This document shows positions 52,070-60,417 of a stretch of DNA of 64,000 nt, piece by piece; position 1 is the first letter of the stretch; each line of letters opens with the position of its first letter. Made by a program: the position numbers and the translations under genes. Source of the stretch: Maritalea mobilis. Lineage in GTDB: Bacteria > Pseudomonadota > Alphaproteobacteria > Rhizobiales > Devosiaceae. Location: NCBI RefSeq assembly GCF_004363175.1, contig NZ_SNYR01000001.1, forward strand, positions 1,528,001 to 1,592,000. Direction: 5' to 3'. The notes below the pieces were generated by a model that was not told the DNA's origin, ran no database searches, and saw only the letters and a program-made list of their open reading frames with translations.

Positions 52070-52738
52070 CTAAATCTGTTCCACCAGGTGAATTGATCCG
52101 TCAGGTTGCGGCACCAACTCGGCAGGCACATCATCAACCCAAGGCTCCAGATGCAGCTCTGGCCAAAGAGCGCAAAGCCGCTCTCCCTTATTGAGATGAG
52201 TTTCCTTGTTCGGCAAATTATAGTTTGGGATCAGCTTGAACGAAAAAATATCCTTCAAACCATAAGGGGCATAAAGCTCAAATTGATCTTTATCGTTCAG
52301 CCGCATGCCCACCGAATGGGTGGTACAAGCAAAGCGATCAATCGCCTCACGCGAATGGTCCAGCTTGGGATAGTCAAATCCAAAATGTGCCGGATACCAT
52401 AGATGCACACGCGCCTGATTGCGCACCTCCACGGGCACTTGCATTCCCGCAAAAATCGCTTCCGCATCGCTGATGATTTTATCTTCTTCGTCATAGGTGA
52501 TCGCATCGGCATCATAATAAAAGATGTCGACATCCTTCACGCCATGCATGGCCGGGCGGTCAGTGAGATAATTCCAAACATTATTATAAATTGCGCCAGA
52601 AACGATCCACGCATCCGGCAAATTCATGTCGCGCAAACGCGCAAAATAATCATAAAGCGGCCCGAATTCGCGGCACATTGAAAAAATCAATGCGGCCTGC
52701 TCATCCAATGTCGCATCTGCAAATTTGAAGTAAGTCAT
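52070..52738 (-). CDS. Nucleotidyltransferase family protein (DUF925-like)
   Basis: A 222-residue protein. The segment LPDAWIVSGAIYNNVWNYLTDRPAMHGVKDVDIFYYD (about residues 38-75) is the DUF925-type nucleotidyltransferase core; DVDIFYYD supplies the metal-binding acidic pair. The remainder includes QARVHLWYPAHFGFDYP and LYAPYGLKDIFSFKLIPN. The substrate is unknown. It is a stand-alone gene, divergent from the extradiol dioxygenase gene (169 bp between starts). Confidence 0.85.
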   Translation of the reverse strand: MTYFKFADATLDEQAALIFSMCREFGPLYDYFARLRDMNLPDAWIVSGAIYNNVWNYLTDRPAMHGVKDVDIFYYDADAITYDEEDKIISDAEAIFAGMQVPVEVRNQARVHLWYPAHFGFDYPKLDHSREAIDRFACTTHSVGMRLNDKDQFELYAPYGLKDIFSFKLIPNYNLPNKETHLNKGERLCALWPELHLEPWVDDVPAELVPQPDGSIHLVEQI

Positions 52739-52907
52739 GCGGCGAACCTACCCGATTCCTCCGCCACCAAAAAGAACAAAATTGGTACAAAATTCTGCGC
52801 TACATTTATTTCACATGTTAATTTCATTTGAAAATTTTGATCAGGATCAACGCAGAACGCCCACGCGGCTCTATAATATTTAGCATGTTAAATAAATGGA
52901 GGGAATA

Positions 52908-53765
52908 ATGGGTAAGATCGTACTGGCTGCCAAAACCACACATGTGCCAACCATGCTGCTGTCAGAAATGGACGGCCCGTTGAAAGGTTGTCGCGAAGCG
53001 GCCATTGAGGGGCACAAAGAAATTGGCCGCCGCGCTCGCGAGGCTGGGGCTGACACTTTTGTGGTGTTAGACACCCATTGGCTTGTCAATGCAGGCTATC
53101 ATATCAATGCCAATCACCACTTTAAGGGCACCTTTGCCAGCCATGAATTCCCGCAATTCATCAAAGATCTCGACTATGAATATGAAGGCAATGCCGCGCT
53201 TGGTAATTTGATGGCCGAAACCGCCACCAATAATGGCGTCTACACCTTATCGCATCAGGTCGAGTCGCTTGATCTGGAATATGGCACCTTGGTCCCCATG
53301 CGCTATATGAATGAGGATAAAGCCTTGAAAGTGGTGTCCGTTGCCGCCTGGTGCACGGTGCACAGCCATGCCTCCACCCGCACCCTTGGGGCTTCGATCG
53401 GCGAAGCCATCGCCAAAAGCGACAGCAATGTCGCGCTCATCGCGTCAGGCTCGCTGTCGCACCATATTTGGCCCAATGACATCTATGCGGAAAATAATGG
53501 CACCTTCACCATTTCCAGCGAGTTCAATCGCCAGGTTGACTTGCGCGTGCTGGAGCTATTGCAACAAGGCGACATTGAAACCTTCTTGAAAATGCTGCCA
53601 GACTATGCCGAATTTTGCGACGGCGAAGGCGATATGCACGACACGGTTATGCTGTTCGCCGCTTTAGGTTGGGACAAATATAAGGGCAAGGGCGAAATCA
53701 TCACCGACTATTTCCCAAGCTCAGGCACCGGTCAAACAAATGTTGTCTTTTCACTCGATGATTAG
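52908..53765 (+). CDS. hpcB: Class III extradiol dioxygenase, 3,4-dihydroxyphenylacetate type
   Basis: The protein has 285 residues from the ATG at 52908 (GGAGGG upstream). Class III (LigB-type) fold features: KTTHVPTMLLSE with the first His ligand, FVVLDTHWLVNAGYHINAN with the second His, and VALIASGSLSHHIWPND, ending with a Glu/Asp-rich loop. The length and segments best fit homoprotocatechuate 2,3-dioxygenase (HpcB/HpaD), which opens 3,4-dihydroxyphenylacetate. No other hpa gene is in the window, so it is isolated. The upstream region has two ATGTTAA copies 72 bp apart. Confidence 0.87.
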   Translation: MGKIVLAAKTTHVPTMLLSEMDGPLKGCREAAIEGHKEIGRRAREAGADTFVVLDTHWLVNAGYHINANHHFKGTFASHEFPQFIKDLDYEYEGNAALGNLMAETATNNGVYTLSHQVESLDLEYGTLVPMRYMNEDKALKVVSVAAWCTVHSHASTRTLGASIGEAIAKSDSNVALIASGSLSHHIWPNDIYAENNGTFTISSEFNRQVDLRVLELLQQGDIETFLKMLPDYAEFCDGEGDMHDTVMLFAALGWDKYKGKGEIITDYFPSSGTGQTNVVFSLDD

Positions 53766-53776
53766 ACCGACAAACA

Positions 53777-53802
53777 TGATCACGCCGATTGAGGCGTGAT
53801 CA
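53777..53802. terminator. Hairpin between hpcB and the DUF427 gene
   Basis: TGATCACGCC and GGCGTGATCA form a perfect 10-bp stem with a 6-nt loop between the convergent stops, overlapping the DUF427 end. No T tract follows either arm, so it may act as a stability hairpin rather than a strong terminator. Confidence 0.4.
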
Positions 53803-54193
53803 CCACCCGCACTTTATTCGGCCAAAACGCCATATAGCCTTTAATGAGGTCGGAAAACGCAAAGGGGTCATGATAAGCCCAGCCAATTTCCTCGTCGCGA
53901 AAAGCGAAATAGCTGGCATCCCCTTTCAGCGGGCAATGAGTTTGCTTGTCCAGCTGCTTCAGCGGCACGATCACCTCATCTTGCGGCACATAGATAACAG
54001 GCGGATAAAGGGTTTTGCCCACCTCCTGCAACCACACCGCATTGTCGGTGGCAATCAATTGATCTTCACCCAACATAATCTCCACATGGGCCCCCACAGG
54101 CTGAACCCGCATAAAATGCCGTGGCTCATCCGTCCGCGCCGCAACACCTTTTAAGGTCAGCTCAACCGTCAAATCATCTTGTGTTTCTGCCAT
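53780..54193 (-). CDS. DUF427 domain protein
   Basis: A 137-residue protein with the DUF427 pattern: RHFMRVQPVGAHVEIMLGEDQLIATDNAVWLQEVGKTLYPPVIYVPQDEVIVPLKQLDKQTHCPLKGDASYFAFRDEEIGWAYHDPFAFSDLIKGYMAFWPNKVRV. The conserved Cys-Pro-Leu-Lys-Gly-Asp stretch and a terminal Trp-Pro-containing sheet identify it. The biochemical function is unknown. It lies 17 bp after the broken flavin reductase gene on the same strand and may have shared its transcript. Confidence 0.9.
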   Translation of the reverse strand: MAETQDDLTVELTLKGVAARTDEPRHFMRVQPVGAHVEIMLGEDQLIATDNAVWLQEVGKTLYPPVIYVPQDEVIVPLKQLDKQTHCPLKGDASYFAFRDEEIGWAYHDPFAFSDLIKGYMAFWPNKVRVVITPQSA

Positions 54194-54210
54194 GCTCGCC
54201 CCCTGTCAGC

Positions 54211-54685
54211 TTAAAGCGTTGGCCGCGCCAGCGCGAAAATATCGCTCACCGCTGCATAGTTGAAATAGCCTAACCGACCAACCGCAGCCAGCGCCGCTTC
54301 ATCGATCATACCATCTTGGATAAAGCGCTCCTGAATATGCACGCGCACCACTTCACCAATGATAAGATAGTTCTGAAGTTTGGCGCCCTTGTGATCTTCC
54401 AATTGCCGGATGTCCACCAGCTTACATTCAAACGAAGCCGGCGCTTCCGCCAAGCGCGGCACATCCACCACATCACCGGGCAGCGTGGCCAAGCCAAGCA
54501 TTTCAATCTCGCTTATTTCATGATCATAAGGGGCGCTGCTGGCGTTCATCTGCGTCACCAATTCTTGCCCAGCCACATTATGCACAAACGCACCTGTCGC
54601 CTCTATATTGCGCAAACTATCCTTGCGCCCCGAGGACGAAAAGCCAAGCAAAGGCGGTGCCTCACTCAATGCATTGAAAAAGGAA
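54211..54685 (-). pseudogene. Flavin reductase family gene, C-terminal part (interrupted)
   Basis: This piece holds about 157 residues of a flavin reductase-like (FMN-binding split-barrel) protein, from FFNALSEAPPLLGFSSSGRKDS to the end. The N-terminal 44 residues lie on the far side of the mobile element at 58067-58200. Joining the two across one copy of the 8-bp duplication restores the frame as APYS-FFNALSE, about 202 residues in all. Family members reduce FMN with NAD(P)H and have a conserved RPIGWIS block in the N-terminal part. The interruption abolishes the normal product. Confidence 0.9.
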
Positions 54686-54773
54686 GGGTATACGGATTAA
54701 ATGGTTGATCTTACCTTTGCATGAGAGTGAGGCAAACCGACATCTCATCGGATTATCTGGTTGGTACTCCAAC

Positions 54774-55181
54774 CTACTGCTGATGCATGCTTCCCTCGCT
54801 AATTCCAGCAAGAACCCCACACGCCTTAACTTCCCGGTCATCGTTGCAACGCGCTCTTAGTGAAACGAGTTGTTTCTCAAGCGCCTGTAGAGCGGTTATC
54901 TGCGAGCGCACATGAGAGATGTGATCATCGAGCAAAGCATTGACGGCGGTACAGGACTGATGAGGGTCGTCCTGATAGCGCTGTAGTTCGTGAATTTCTG
55001 CCAGTGACAGATCCAGGATGCGGCAGCGACGAATAAAGGCCAGCCGCTCAACGTGTTTCTCGGTATAGACACGGTAACCGTTCTCCTGCCGATCAGGCGG
55101 CGGCAACAAGCCCTGCCGTTCGTAGAAGCGGATCGTCTGTGTATCTACCCCTACTGACTGTGCCAACTGACCAATACGCAT
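54774..55181 (-). CDS. CadR/PbrR-type MerR family metal-responsive regulator
   Basis: The protein has 135 residues from the ATG at 55181 (GGAGG upstream). An N-terminal MerR helix-turn-helix (about 1-70, MRIGQLAQSVGVDTQTIRFYERQGLLPPPDRQENGYRVY) precedes the dimerisation helix. Cys77, Cys112 and Cys121 match the triad that coordinates Cd/Pb/Zn in CadR/PbrR proteins. It is divergent from the cation-efflux gene, with a MerR-type promoter in between, and should activate it when metal is bound. It is carried by the mobile element. Confidence 0.93.
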   Translation of the reverse strand: MRIGQLAQSVGVDTQTIRFYERQGLLPPPDRQENGYRVYTEKHVERLAFIRRCRILDLSLAEIHELQRYQDDPHQSCTAVNALLDDHISHVRSQITALQALEKQLVSLRARCNDDREVKACGVLAGISEGSMHQQ

Positions 55182-55212
55182 CGGGTTCCTCCGCAACGGA
55201 TTCTCTACGCTA

Positions 55213-55243
55213 TTGACCTTATAGCTACTATATAGTTTTAAAT
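55213..55243 (+). promoter_or_regulatory. MerR-type promoter of the cation-efflux gene
   Basis: A -35 TTGACC (55213-55218) and a -10-like TTAAAT (55238-55243) are separated by a 19-bp spacer, the over-long spacing that MerR regulators correct. The palindrome TATAG-CTA-CTATA (55220-55232) sits in the spacer. The downstream cation-diffusion start is at 55277. Confidence 0.7.
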
Positions 55244-55276
55244 GAAAGCCCGATCACATTCAAGTGGAGTCATATC

Positions 55277-56173
55277 ATGAGTAAAAACTGCGGAGGCCCC
55301 TGTGGCGACGATGCAAGGCCTGCGGCGGATACCGATATGCAGGCCTCCTCCGATGCGTCGGGGGAATGGGTCAGTGTTTATGCCGTGCCGAAGATGGACT
55401 GTCCATCAGAAGAGCGCATGATTCGCCTGGCCCTGAACGGCGTTGAGGGGATTCGGGCACTGTCCTTCGACTTGTCGAACCGCCGGGTGAAGGTCGTGCA
55501 TGACGGTGAGGTCGAGCCCGTCACCTCGAAACTGAAGACCTTGGAGCTAGGCGCCTCGCTTCAGGAAAGCGTCGCTGCCGATCCGGAGACCATCAAGGCG
55601 GCCGAGTTCTCGGCAGCCTCTGCCACGCAAGAATCCGGGACTCTGCGCTGGTTGCTCGGCATCAATGCACTCCTTTTCGTAGTGGAAATGACAGCCGGCC
55701 TGATCGCCCAGTCCACCGGCCTGATTGGAGAGTCCCTGGACAATTTCGCCGATGCGGCCGTGTACGGGCTCGCCCTTTATGCGGTTGGACATAGCGTGAG
55801 AATGCAGTTACGTGCCGCGCATGTTGCTGGTGTACTGCAACTGATCTTGGCTGTGGGCGTACTCATAGAGGTGGTGAGACGCTTTGTATTCGGTAGTGAG
55901 CCTGAATCGCTGGTGATGATGGCTATCGCATTCGTCGCATTGATTGCCAATACCAGTTGTCTGCTGCTCATATCCAAACATCGGGAGGGCGGGGCGCACA
56001 TGAAGGCAAGCTGGATATTCTCGGCCAACGACGTGGTGATCAACCTGGGGGTCATCACCGCCGGCGCCCTGGTCGCGTGGACCGGTTCCAATTATCCGGA
56101 TCTAATTATCGGCACCATCGCGGGGCTCGTCGTGCTTAACGGTGCCAGGCGCATTCTGGCGCTCAAGGGTTAA
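55277..56173 (+). CDS. Cation diffusion (CDF/ZitB-like) metal efflux protein with N-terminal HMA-like domain
   Basis: The protein has 298 residues. A Cys/Asp-rich N terminus (NCGGPCGDD) leads to a heavy-metal-associated-like domain (about 34-95, VYAVPKMDCPSEERMIRLAL...), where the usual CxxC is replaced by CPSEE. Four or five membrane helices follow (from about 122), with SLDNFADAAVYGLALYA, the CDF metal site. It should export Cd, Zn or Pb from the cytoplasm by proton exchange. It is cargo of the mobile element and its promoter is divergent from the regulator. The start at 55277 follows AAGTGGAG. Confidence 0.9.
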   Translation: MSKNCGGPCGDDARPAADTDMQASSDASGEWVSVYAVPKMDCPSEERMIRLALNGVEGIRALSFDLSNRRVKVVHDGEVEPVTSKLKTLELGASLQESVAADPETIKAAEFSAASATQESGTLRWLLGINALLFVVEMTAGLIAQSTGLIGESLDNFADAAVYGLALYAVGHSVRMQLRAAHVAGVLQLILAVGVLIEVVRRFVFGSEPESLVMMAIAFVALIANTSCLLLISKHREGGAHMKASWIFSANDVVINLGVITAGALVAWTGSNYPDLIIGTIAGLVVLNGARRILALKG

Positions 56174-56176
56174 ATA

Positions 56177-56689
56177 ATGCTCATTATTGGCAAAAAGCTC
56201 TCGCCGTACGCCCTGTTGTCCATATCGGGCCTGCTGGCAACGTCTGATCAGGCTGTAAAGTGGCTGGTGCAGCAATCAATGGCCTATGGCGAGTCTGTTT
56301 CGGTGACCCCGTTCTTTAACTGGGTGCACCTATGGAACACCGGTGCCGCATTCAGTCTTTTTGCGAATGGTGGAGGCTGGCAGCGCTACTTTTTTATCGG
56401 GATCGCGGTGGCGGTCTCGATTTTTCTGATCAAGCTGATCCTTGAAAATCGTCATAAAGGAGAAGCCATCGCTTACAGTCTTATCCTCGGTGGCGCCATG
56501 GGCAACCTGATTGACCGGGTCTTTCGTGGCTATGTTGTGGATTCCTTTGATTTCTATTGGCGAGACTGGCATTGGCCGGCCTTCAACCTGGCTGATATTG
56601 CAATTGTCCTCGGTGCCTTACTTTTCGTTTCCGGCAGCTTTTTGGGTAAAAAAACAAACACCAATGCCGAGTCGGATGGATCTGACTGA
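56177..56689 (+). CDS. lspA: Lipoprotein signal peptidase LspA (element-encoded)
   Basis: A 170-residue membrane protease with four hydrophobic helices. It cleaves the signal peptide from diacylglyceryl-modified prolipoproteins. The catalytic Asp pair is seen in GNLIDRVFRGYVVDSFDFYW and FNLADIAI; NTGAAFSLF is the conserved substrate motif. It starts 3 bp after the efflux gene stop, so the two form an operon. Carriage of lspA by an ISL3 element is a known trait of ISPpu12. Why a mobile element carries it is unclear; redundancy with the host copy is likely. Confidence 0.94.
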   Translation: MLIIGKKLSPYALLSISGLLATSDQAVKWLVQQSMAYGESVSVTPFFNWVHLWNTGAAFSLFANGGGWQRYFFIGIAVAVSIFLIKLILENRHKGEAIAYSLILGGAMGNLIDRVFRGYVVDSFDFYWRDWHWPAFNLADIAIVLGALLFVSGSFLGKKTNTNAESDGSD

Positions 56690-56710
56690 CACCTTCGCCT
56701 ATACAACACC

Positions 56711-58000
56711 ATGACCGAACTTCCCGACAACATTCTTCACCTGCCGCAATACCAAGTACTGGGCTGCAAATCAACCGACGACGAAATGCACTTCCAGGTG
56801 GACGCGCCCGATCCCGTCGCTTGCGAGGAATGCGGCGTGCAGGGTGAGTTCGTGCGGTTCGGCAAGCGTGATGTTCCCTATCGTGATCTGCCCATCCACG
56901 GCAAGCGGGTCACCCTCTGGGTGGTCCGCCGCCGGTACACCTGCCGGGCCTGCAAGACAACCTTCAGGCCCCAGCTACCGGAGATGGTGGACGGCTTCCG
57001 TATGACGCTGCGGCTGCATGAATACGTGGAGAAGGAATCCTTCAACCACCCCTACACCTTCGTGGCGGCACAGACAGGTCTGGACGAGAAGACGGTACGC
57101 GACATCTTCAACGCCCGCGCCGAGTTCTTGGGGCGCTGGCACCGCTTCGAGACGCCCCGCATTTTGGGCATCGACGAGCTGTACCTGAACAAGCGCTACC
57201 GCTGCATCCTGACCAACATCGAGGAGCGAACCCTGCTCGACCTGCTGGCTACCCGCCGTCAGGACGTGGTGACCAACTACCTGATGAAGCTGAAAGACCG
57301 CCAGAAGGTCGAGATCGTCAGCATGGACATGTGGAACCCTTACCGGGCAGCGGTCAAGGCCGTGCTGCCACAGGCCCGCATCGTGGTCGATAAGTTCCAT
57401 GTGGTGCGCATGGCCAACGATGCCCTGGAGAAGGTGCGCAAGGGCCTCAGAAAGGAGCTGAAACCCTCCCAGAGCCGAACCCTCAAGGGCGACCGGAAGA
57501 TCCTGCTGAAACGCGCTCACGAAGTTTCAGATGGGGAACGGCTGATCATGGAGACCTGGACAGGCGCATTCCCGCAACTGCTGGCCGCCTACGAGCACAA
57601 GGAACGCTTCTACGGCATCTGGGACGCCACCACACGGCCCCAGTCAGAAGCCGCCCTGGACGAGTGGATAGCCACCATTCCGAAAGGCCAGAAGGAAGTC
57701 TGGAGCGATCTGGTCAGGGCTGTGGGCAACTGGCGCGAAGAGATCATGACCTACTTCGAGACGGACATGCCCGTCACCAACGCTTACACGGAGTCGATCA
57801 ACCGACTGGCCAAAGACAAGAACCGTGAAGGGCGTGGTTACTCCTTCGAGGTGATGCGGGCACGAATGCTCTACACCACGAAGCACAAAAAGAAGGCACC
57901 CACTGCGAAGGTCTCTCCGTTCTACAAGAAAACCATCGGTTACGGACTACCGGACTTCGCAGAGGAGCTCAACTACGGGGTCGATCTATCAACCATCTGA
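56711..58000 (+). CDS. tnpA: ISL3-family transposase
   Basis: A 429-residue DDE transposase. An N-terminal zinc-ribbon (about 33-88, CEECGVQGEFVRFGKRDVPYRDLP, RRRYTCRACKTTFRP) precedes the catalytic core: first Asp in ILGIDELYLNKRYRC, second in VSMDMWNPYRAAVKAVLPQARIVVDKFHVV and Glu in NAYTESINRLAKDKNREGRGYSF. The frame is intact, so transposition may still be possible. It begins 21 bp after lspA and ends 34 bp before the right inverted repeat. It is the last gene of the element. Confidence 0.97.
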   Translation: MTELPDNILHLPQYQVLGCKSTDDEMHFQVDAPDPVACEECGVQGEFVRFGKRDVPYRDLPIHGKRVTLWVVRRRYTCRACKTTFRPQLPEMVDGFRMTLRLHEYVEKESFNHPYTFVAAQTGLDEKTVRDIFNARAEFLGRWHRFETPRILGIDELYLNKRYRCILTNIEERTLLDLLATRRQDVVTNYLMKLKDRQKVEIVSMDMWNPYRAAVKAVLPQARIVVDKFHVVRMANDALEKVRKGLRKELKPSQSRTLKGDRKILLKRAHEVSDGERLIMETWTGAFPQLLAAYEHKERFYGIWDATTRPQSEAALDEWIATIPKGQKEVWSDLVRAVGNWREEIMTYFETDMPVTNAYTESINRLAKDKNREGRGYSFEVMRARMLYTTKHKKKAPTAKVSPFYKKTIGYGLPDFAEELNYGVDLSTI

Positions 58001-58058
58001 GGGTGGTACCGAGTAGGTGGGGCAAGAGCACCCCATCAACCATTTAATCCGAATACCC

Positions 58059-58200
58059 AAAAGGAATAGGGCGCAAGATTGTTGATCCCCTCAGCACTGC
58101 GCGACGAAATCCACCCGATAGGCCGCGGCGAGATCAAAGCTTTAAACGGATTATGTTTAAGCCCATGTCCATCTTGTGGATTGTAAGAATGGAATGTCAT
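58059..58200 (-). pseudogene. Flavin reductase family gene, N-terminal part (interrupted)
   Basis: From the ATG at 58200 (GGGAG upstream) this part encodes about 45 residues, MTFHSYNPQDGHGLKHNPF, the RPIGWISS block and NNLAPYSF, before running into the mobile element, where the reading frame ends a few codons inside. It is the missing 5' end of the gene at 54211-54685. The two pieces together give a standard flavin reductase family protein. The first 8 bp of this range are the duplicated target. Confidence 0.9.
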
Positions 58201-58212
58201 CTCAATCTCCCT

Positions 58213-59019
58213 TTAGCCCTTGATCAATTGCCACGCACGCTCAGCACCGCTCACTTCAATCACCATGTCAAAGGCAGTCTGCTGCGCCATCATCTGTCGC
58301 GTAATACGCTCATAATGTTGAATAAACACCGCGATCCGCTCGCGATCATCATCTTGGGGCGCTTGGCCAATTTCCGCCAAATTGCCAATTTCCTGTTGCC
58401 AACGCCAATCAAAAATCTGCGAGAATGATAGGGGCTTTAAATAGCAAATATGCGCCATGCGCTGCCATATTGGCAGATAATGCGCGTGCAGTTGCGCATT
58501 CACATAGGCACGCCATTGCCCCGCTTCATCCTTGCTTTCTTCCAACGCATTGACCGGCGTCGCCAATGCACTTTCCGTCTGCGGTTGAGCACCAACGCAC
58601 CATCCTTCCAGCAAAATCAGCTTGGGTGCTTGCGTCACCAGTTGCCAATCGGCTTTCGCTGCACGGTCATCATGCGCTTTAATAAAATGGGGCAATGCAA
58701 TGCCATCTCCCATTTCACCTTTCATAAGCCGATCAATCAAATGTCTCAGCAAATCCAGATCATGGGTGCCCGGCACACCCCGCGTTGCCAACATCGGGTG
58801 CACCTGCACCGCGAGTTCTTCTCGCGCCGCTTTGGTAAGGTAAAAATCGTCAAGGCTCAGCACCAACAAATCTTCGCCAAACTGCGCCTTTAACTGGTGA
58901 GACAGATAGCTTTTGCCAATCCCCTGTCCGCCCGCCAAGCCTGCAAATTGGCAAGAAGTGTCATTCAACAGAGCCTTATAGTGTGAGATTAATTTTTGAA
59001 GGATTGTAGCTCGATCCAT
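58213..59019 (-). CDS. P-loop kinase, D-glycerate 3-kinase-like
   Basis: A 268-residue protein. A Walker A motif lies in LAGGQGIGKSYLSHQLKA (about residues 28-45), followed by LVLSLDDFYLTKAAREELA, HPMLATRGVPGTHDLDLL and LILLEGWCVGAQP. This order is that of the phosphoribulokinase/uridine-kinase-type P-loop family containing plant-type D-glycerate 3-kinase. The predicted reaction is phosphorylation of glycerate with ATP. The gene is divergent from the MFS gene and directly downstream of the flavin reductase start region on the same strand. Substrate assignment is by family resemblance only. Confidence 0.82.
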   Translation of the reverse strand: MDRATILQKLISHYKALLNDTSCQFAGLAGGQGIGKSYLSHQLKAQFGEDLLVLSLDDFYLTKAAREELAVQVHPMLATRGVPGTHDLDLLRHLIDRLMKGEMGDGIALPHFIKAHDDRAAKADWQLVTQAPKLILLEGWCVGAQPQTESALATPVNALEESKDEAGQWRAYVNAQLHAHYLPIWQRMAHICYLKPLSFSQIFDWRWQQEIGNLAEIGQAPQDDDRERIAVFIQHYERITRQMMAQQTAFDMVIEVSGAERAWQLIKG

Positions 59020-59128
59020 TTGTGTCTTTTTAAACTCAACTTTTCTTATTGCATCAAAATATTTCTGCGCACATAGTGATCATCCAACCTAGACTACACC
59101 TTACGATACGCTGTCCGAAAGCTCATAA

Positions 59129-60334
59129 ATGTTTGCCGCTCTTAAAGAATTTAACAAGACCATTTGGCTCTTGATTCTCGCCACCTTTGCCTCACGTTTT
59201 TTCCTCTTTATGGTATGGCCCTTCTTGGCCATCATCCTGCACGACAAATTTGGGCTCAACGAATTTGAGATCGGCGCGTTTCTGTCAGGCTCCGCCGCTG
59301 TGGGGGTTATTTTCGGGTTCTATGTCGGCTATCTGTCCGACACTGTGGGTCGGCGCAAAATTATTCTGGTTGGGCTATTTCTCAACATTGTTGCCTTCGG
59401 CATCATCGGCGTCGCCGATAGCCTTCTGGTCTTGTTCTCAGGCACCTTGTTGCAATCATTCGGCCGCGGCATGGTCGAAAACCCCGGCAAGGCCTTGATG
59501 ACCGACATGGTCAGCGACCGCAAGGTCAAAGACATGGCCCTGCACTTCCGCTATTTCATGTTGAATGTGGGCGCAGCCACTGGTCCCTTGCTCGGCACCT
59601 TTGCTGGCGCAACTGGCCAGCAAAGCACCTTCCTTTTTGTGTCAGGGCTCTACATTCTCTATTTCGCTGCCGCGGCTTACATCTTTAATATAGAAAAGCC
59701 GCTCAAGCGCACCAAGCAGGGCGATCCAATCAAGTTCTCCGCCGCCCTTTCGGTTTTGGGTAAAGACACAGCTTTCCTCCTGTTCGTCTTTGCTTCTTTC
59801 ATCGGGTTTGTCGGCTATGGACAAATTGATGCCGGTCTCGTGCAATATCTGCGGCAGATGAGCGTGCCAGAACTCACAGAGCTTTATGCAACACTCATTC
59901 TGATCAACGGCACCACCATCATCATCTTACAGTTTGCATTGCTGAAACTGATGGAAAACTGGTCGCCATTCTTGCGCGCCATGTCTGGCGTTATCTTTTT
60001 CGCAGGTGGTTTTTTCGGCTTCGCCATTGCCCCAACAGATCCTTGGATCTGGTTGATCATCGCCATGTTCGTGCTCAGCGTTGGGGAGGCAATCCTCTTC
60101 CCCACCCTAAATATCATTGTCGATCGGCTCGCCCCGGAACATCTCAAAGGTTCCTATTTCGGCGCTTCGTCTCTCTCCAGCTTCGGCTTCGTCTTCGCGC
60201 CCGTATTTGGTGGTTTCTTGCTGCATCAATTTGGCGGCATGGCCTTATGGTTGACCATGACCATGCTGACCCTATTCGTCGCCGTCCTCTATTACAGCGC
60301 CAATAAACTAAAAGGCGGCCAACTCGAAAATTGA
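59129..60334 (+). CDS. Major facilitator superfamily transporter
   Basis: A 401-residue protein with 12 predicted helices. MFS signature between helices 2 and 3: GYLSDTVGRRKIILVG (about 69-84). Aromatic-rich helix 1 and the central loop KPLKRTKQGDPIKFSA separate two halves. Such proteins export drugs or small metabolites. The substrate is not predictable, and no regulator is adjacent. The 3' end overlaps by 4 bp an open frame that leads into the following lipoprotein hydrolase gene, whose likely start is 84 bp further. Confidence 0.9.
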   Translation: MFAALKEFNKTIWLLILATFASRFFLFMVWPFLAIILHDKFGLNEFEIGAFLSGSAAVGVIFGFYVGYLSDTVGRRKIILVGLFLNIVAFGIIGVADSLLVLFSGTLLQSFGRGMVENPGKALMTDMVSDRKVKDMALHFRYFMLNVGAATGPLLGTFAGATGQQSTFLFVSGLYILYFAAAAYIFNIEKPLKRTKQGDPIKFSAALSVLGKDTAFLLFVFASFIGFVGYGQIDAGLVQYLRQMSVPELTELYATLILINGTTIIILQFALLKLMENWSPFLRAMSGVIFFAGGFFGFAIAPTDPWIWLIIAMFVLSVGEAILFPTLNIIVDRLAPEHLKGSYFGASSLSSFGFVFAPVFGGFLLHQFGGMALWLTMTMLTLFVAVLYYSANKLKGGQLEN

Positions 60335-60417
60335 CCAAAGAACATCTCAAGCGTCATAAAATATGCCATCGCAACATGTATGACTTCTTCAACCAACTAA
60401 GGGAAGAAAAACCAAAC

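Larger units (their letters stand above)
54686..58058. mobile_element. ISL3-family element, ISPpu12-like, with metal-resistance cargo
   Basis: The 3,373-bp element is bounded by 24-bp inverted repeats differing at one position; both start GGGTAT. It is flanked by the perfect 8-bp direct duplication AAAAGGAA (54678-54685 and 58059-58066), the target-site length of ISL3. The content is a cadR/pbrR-like MerR regulator, a cation-diffusion gene, lspA and the transposase, the published gene order and size (about 3.37 kb) of ISPpu12 from a Pseudomonas TOL plasmid. Identity to that element is from memory of layout and was not tested by alignment. Confidence 0.95.

Noticed and set aside
52810..52895. 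Two ATGTTAA copies upstream of hpcB
   Set aside because: Short, AT-rich and 72 bp apart; no palindrome or regulator nearby.
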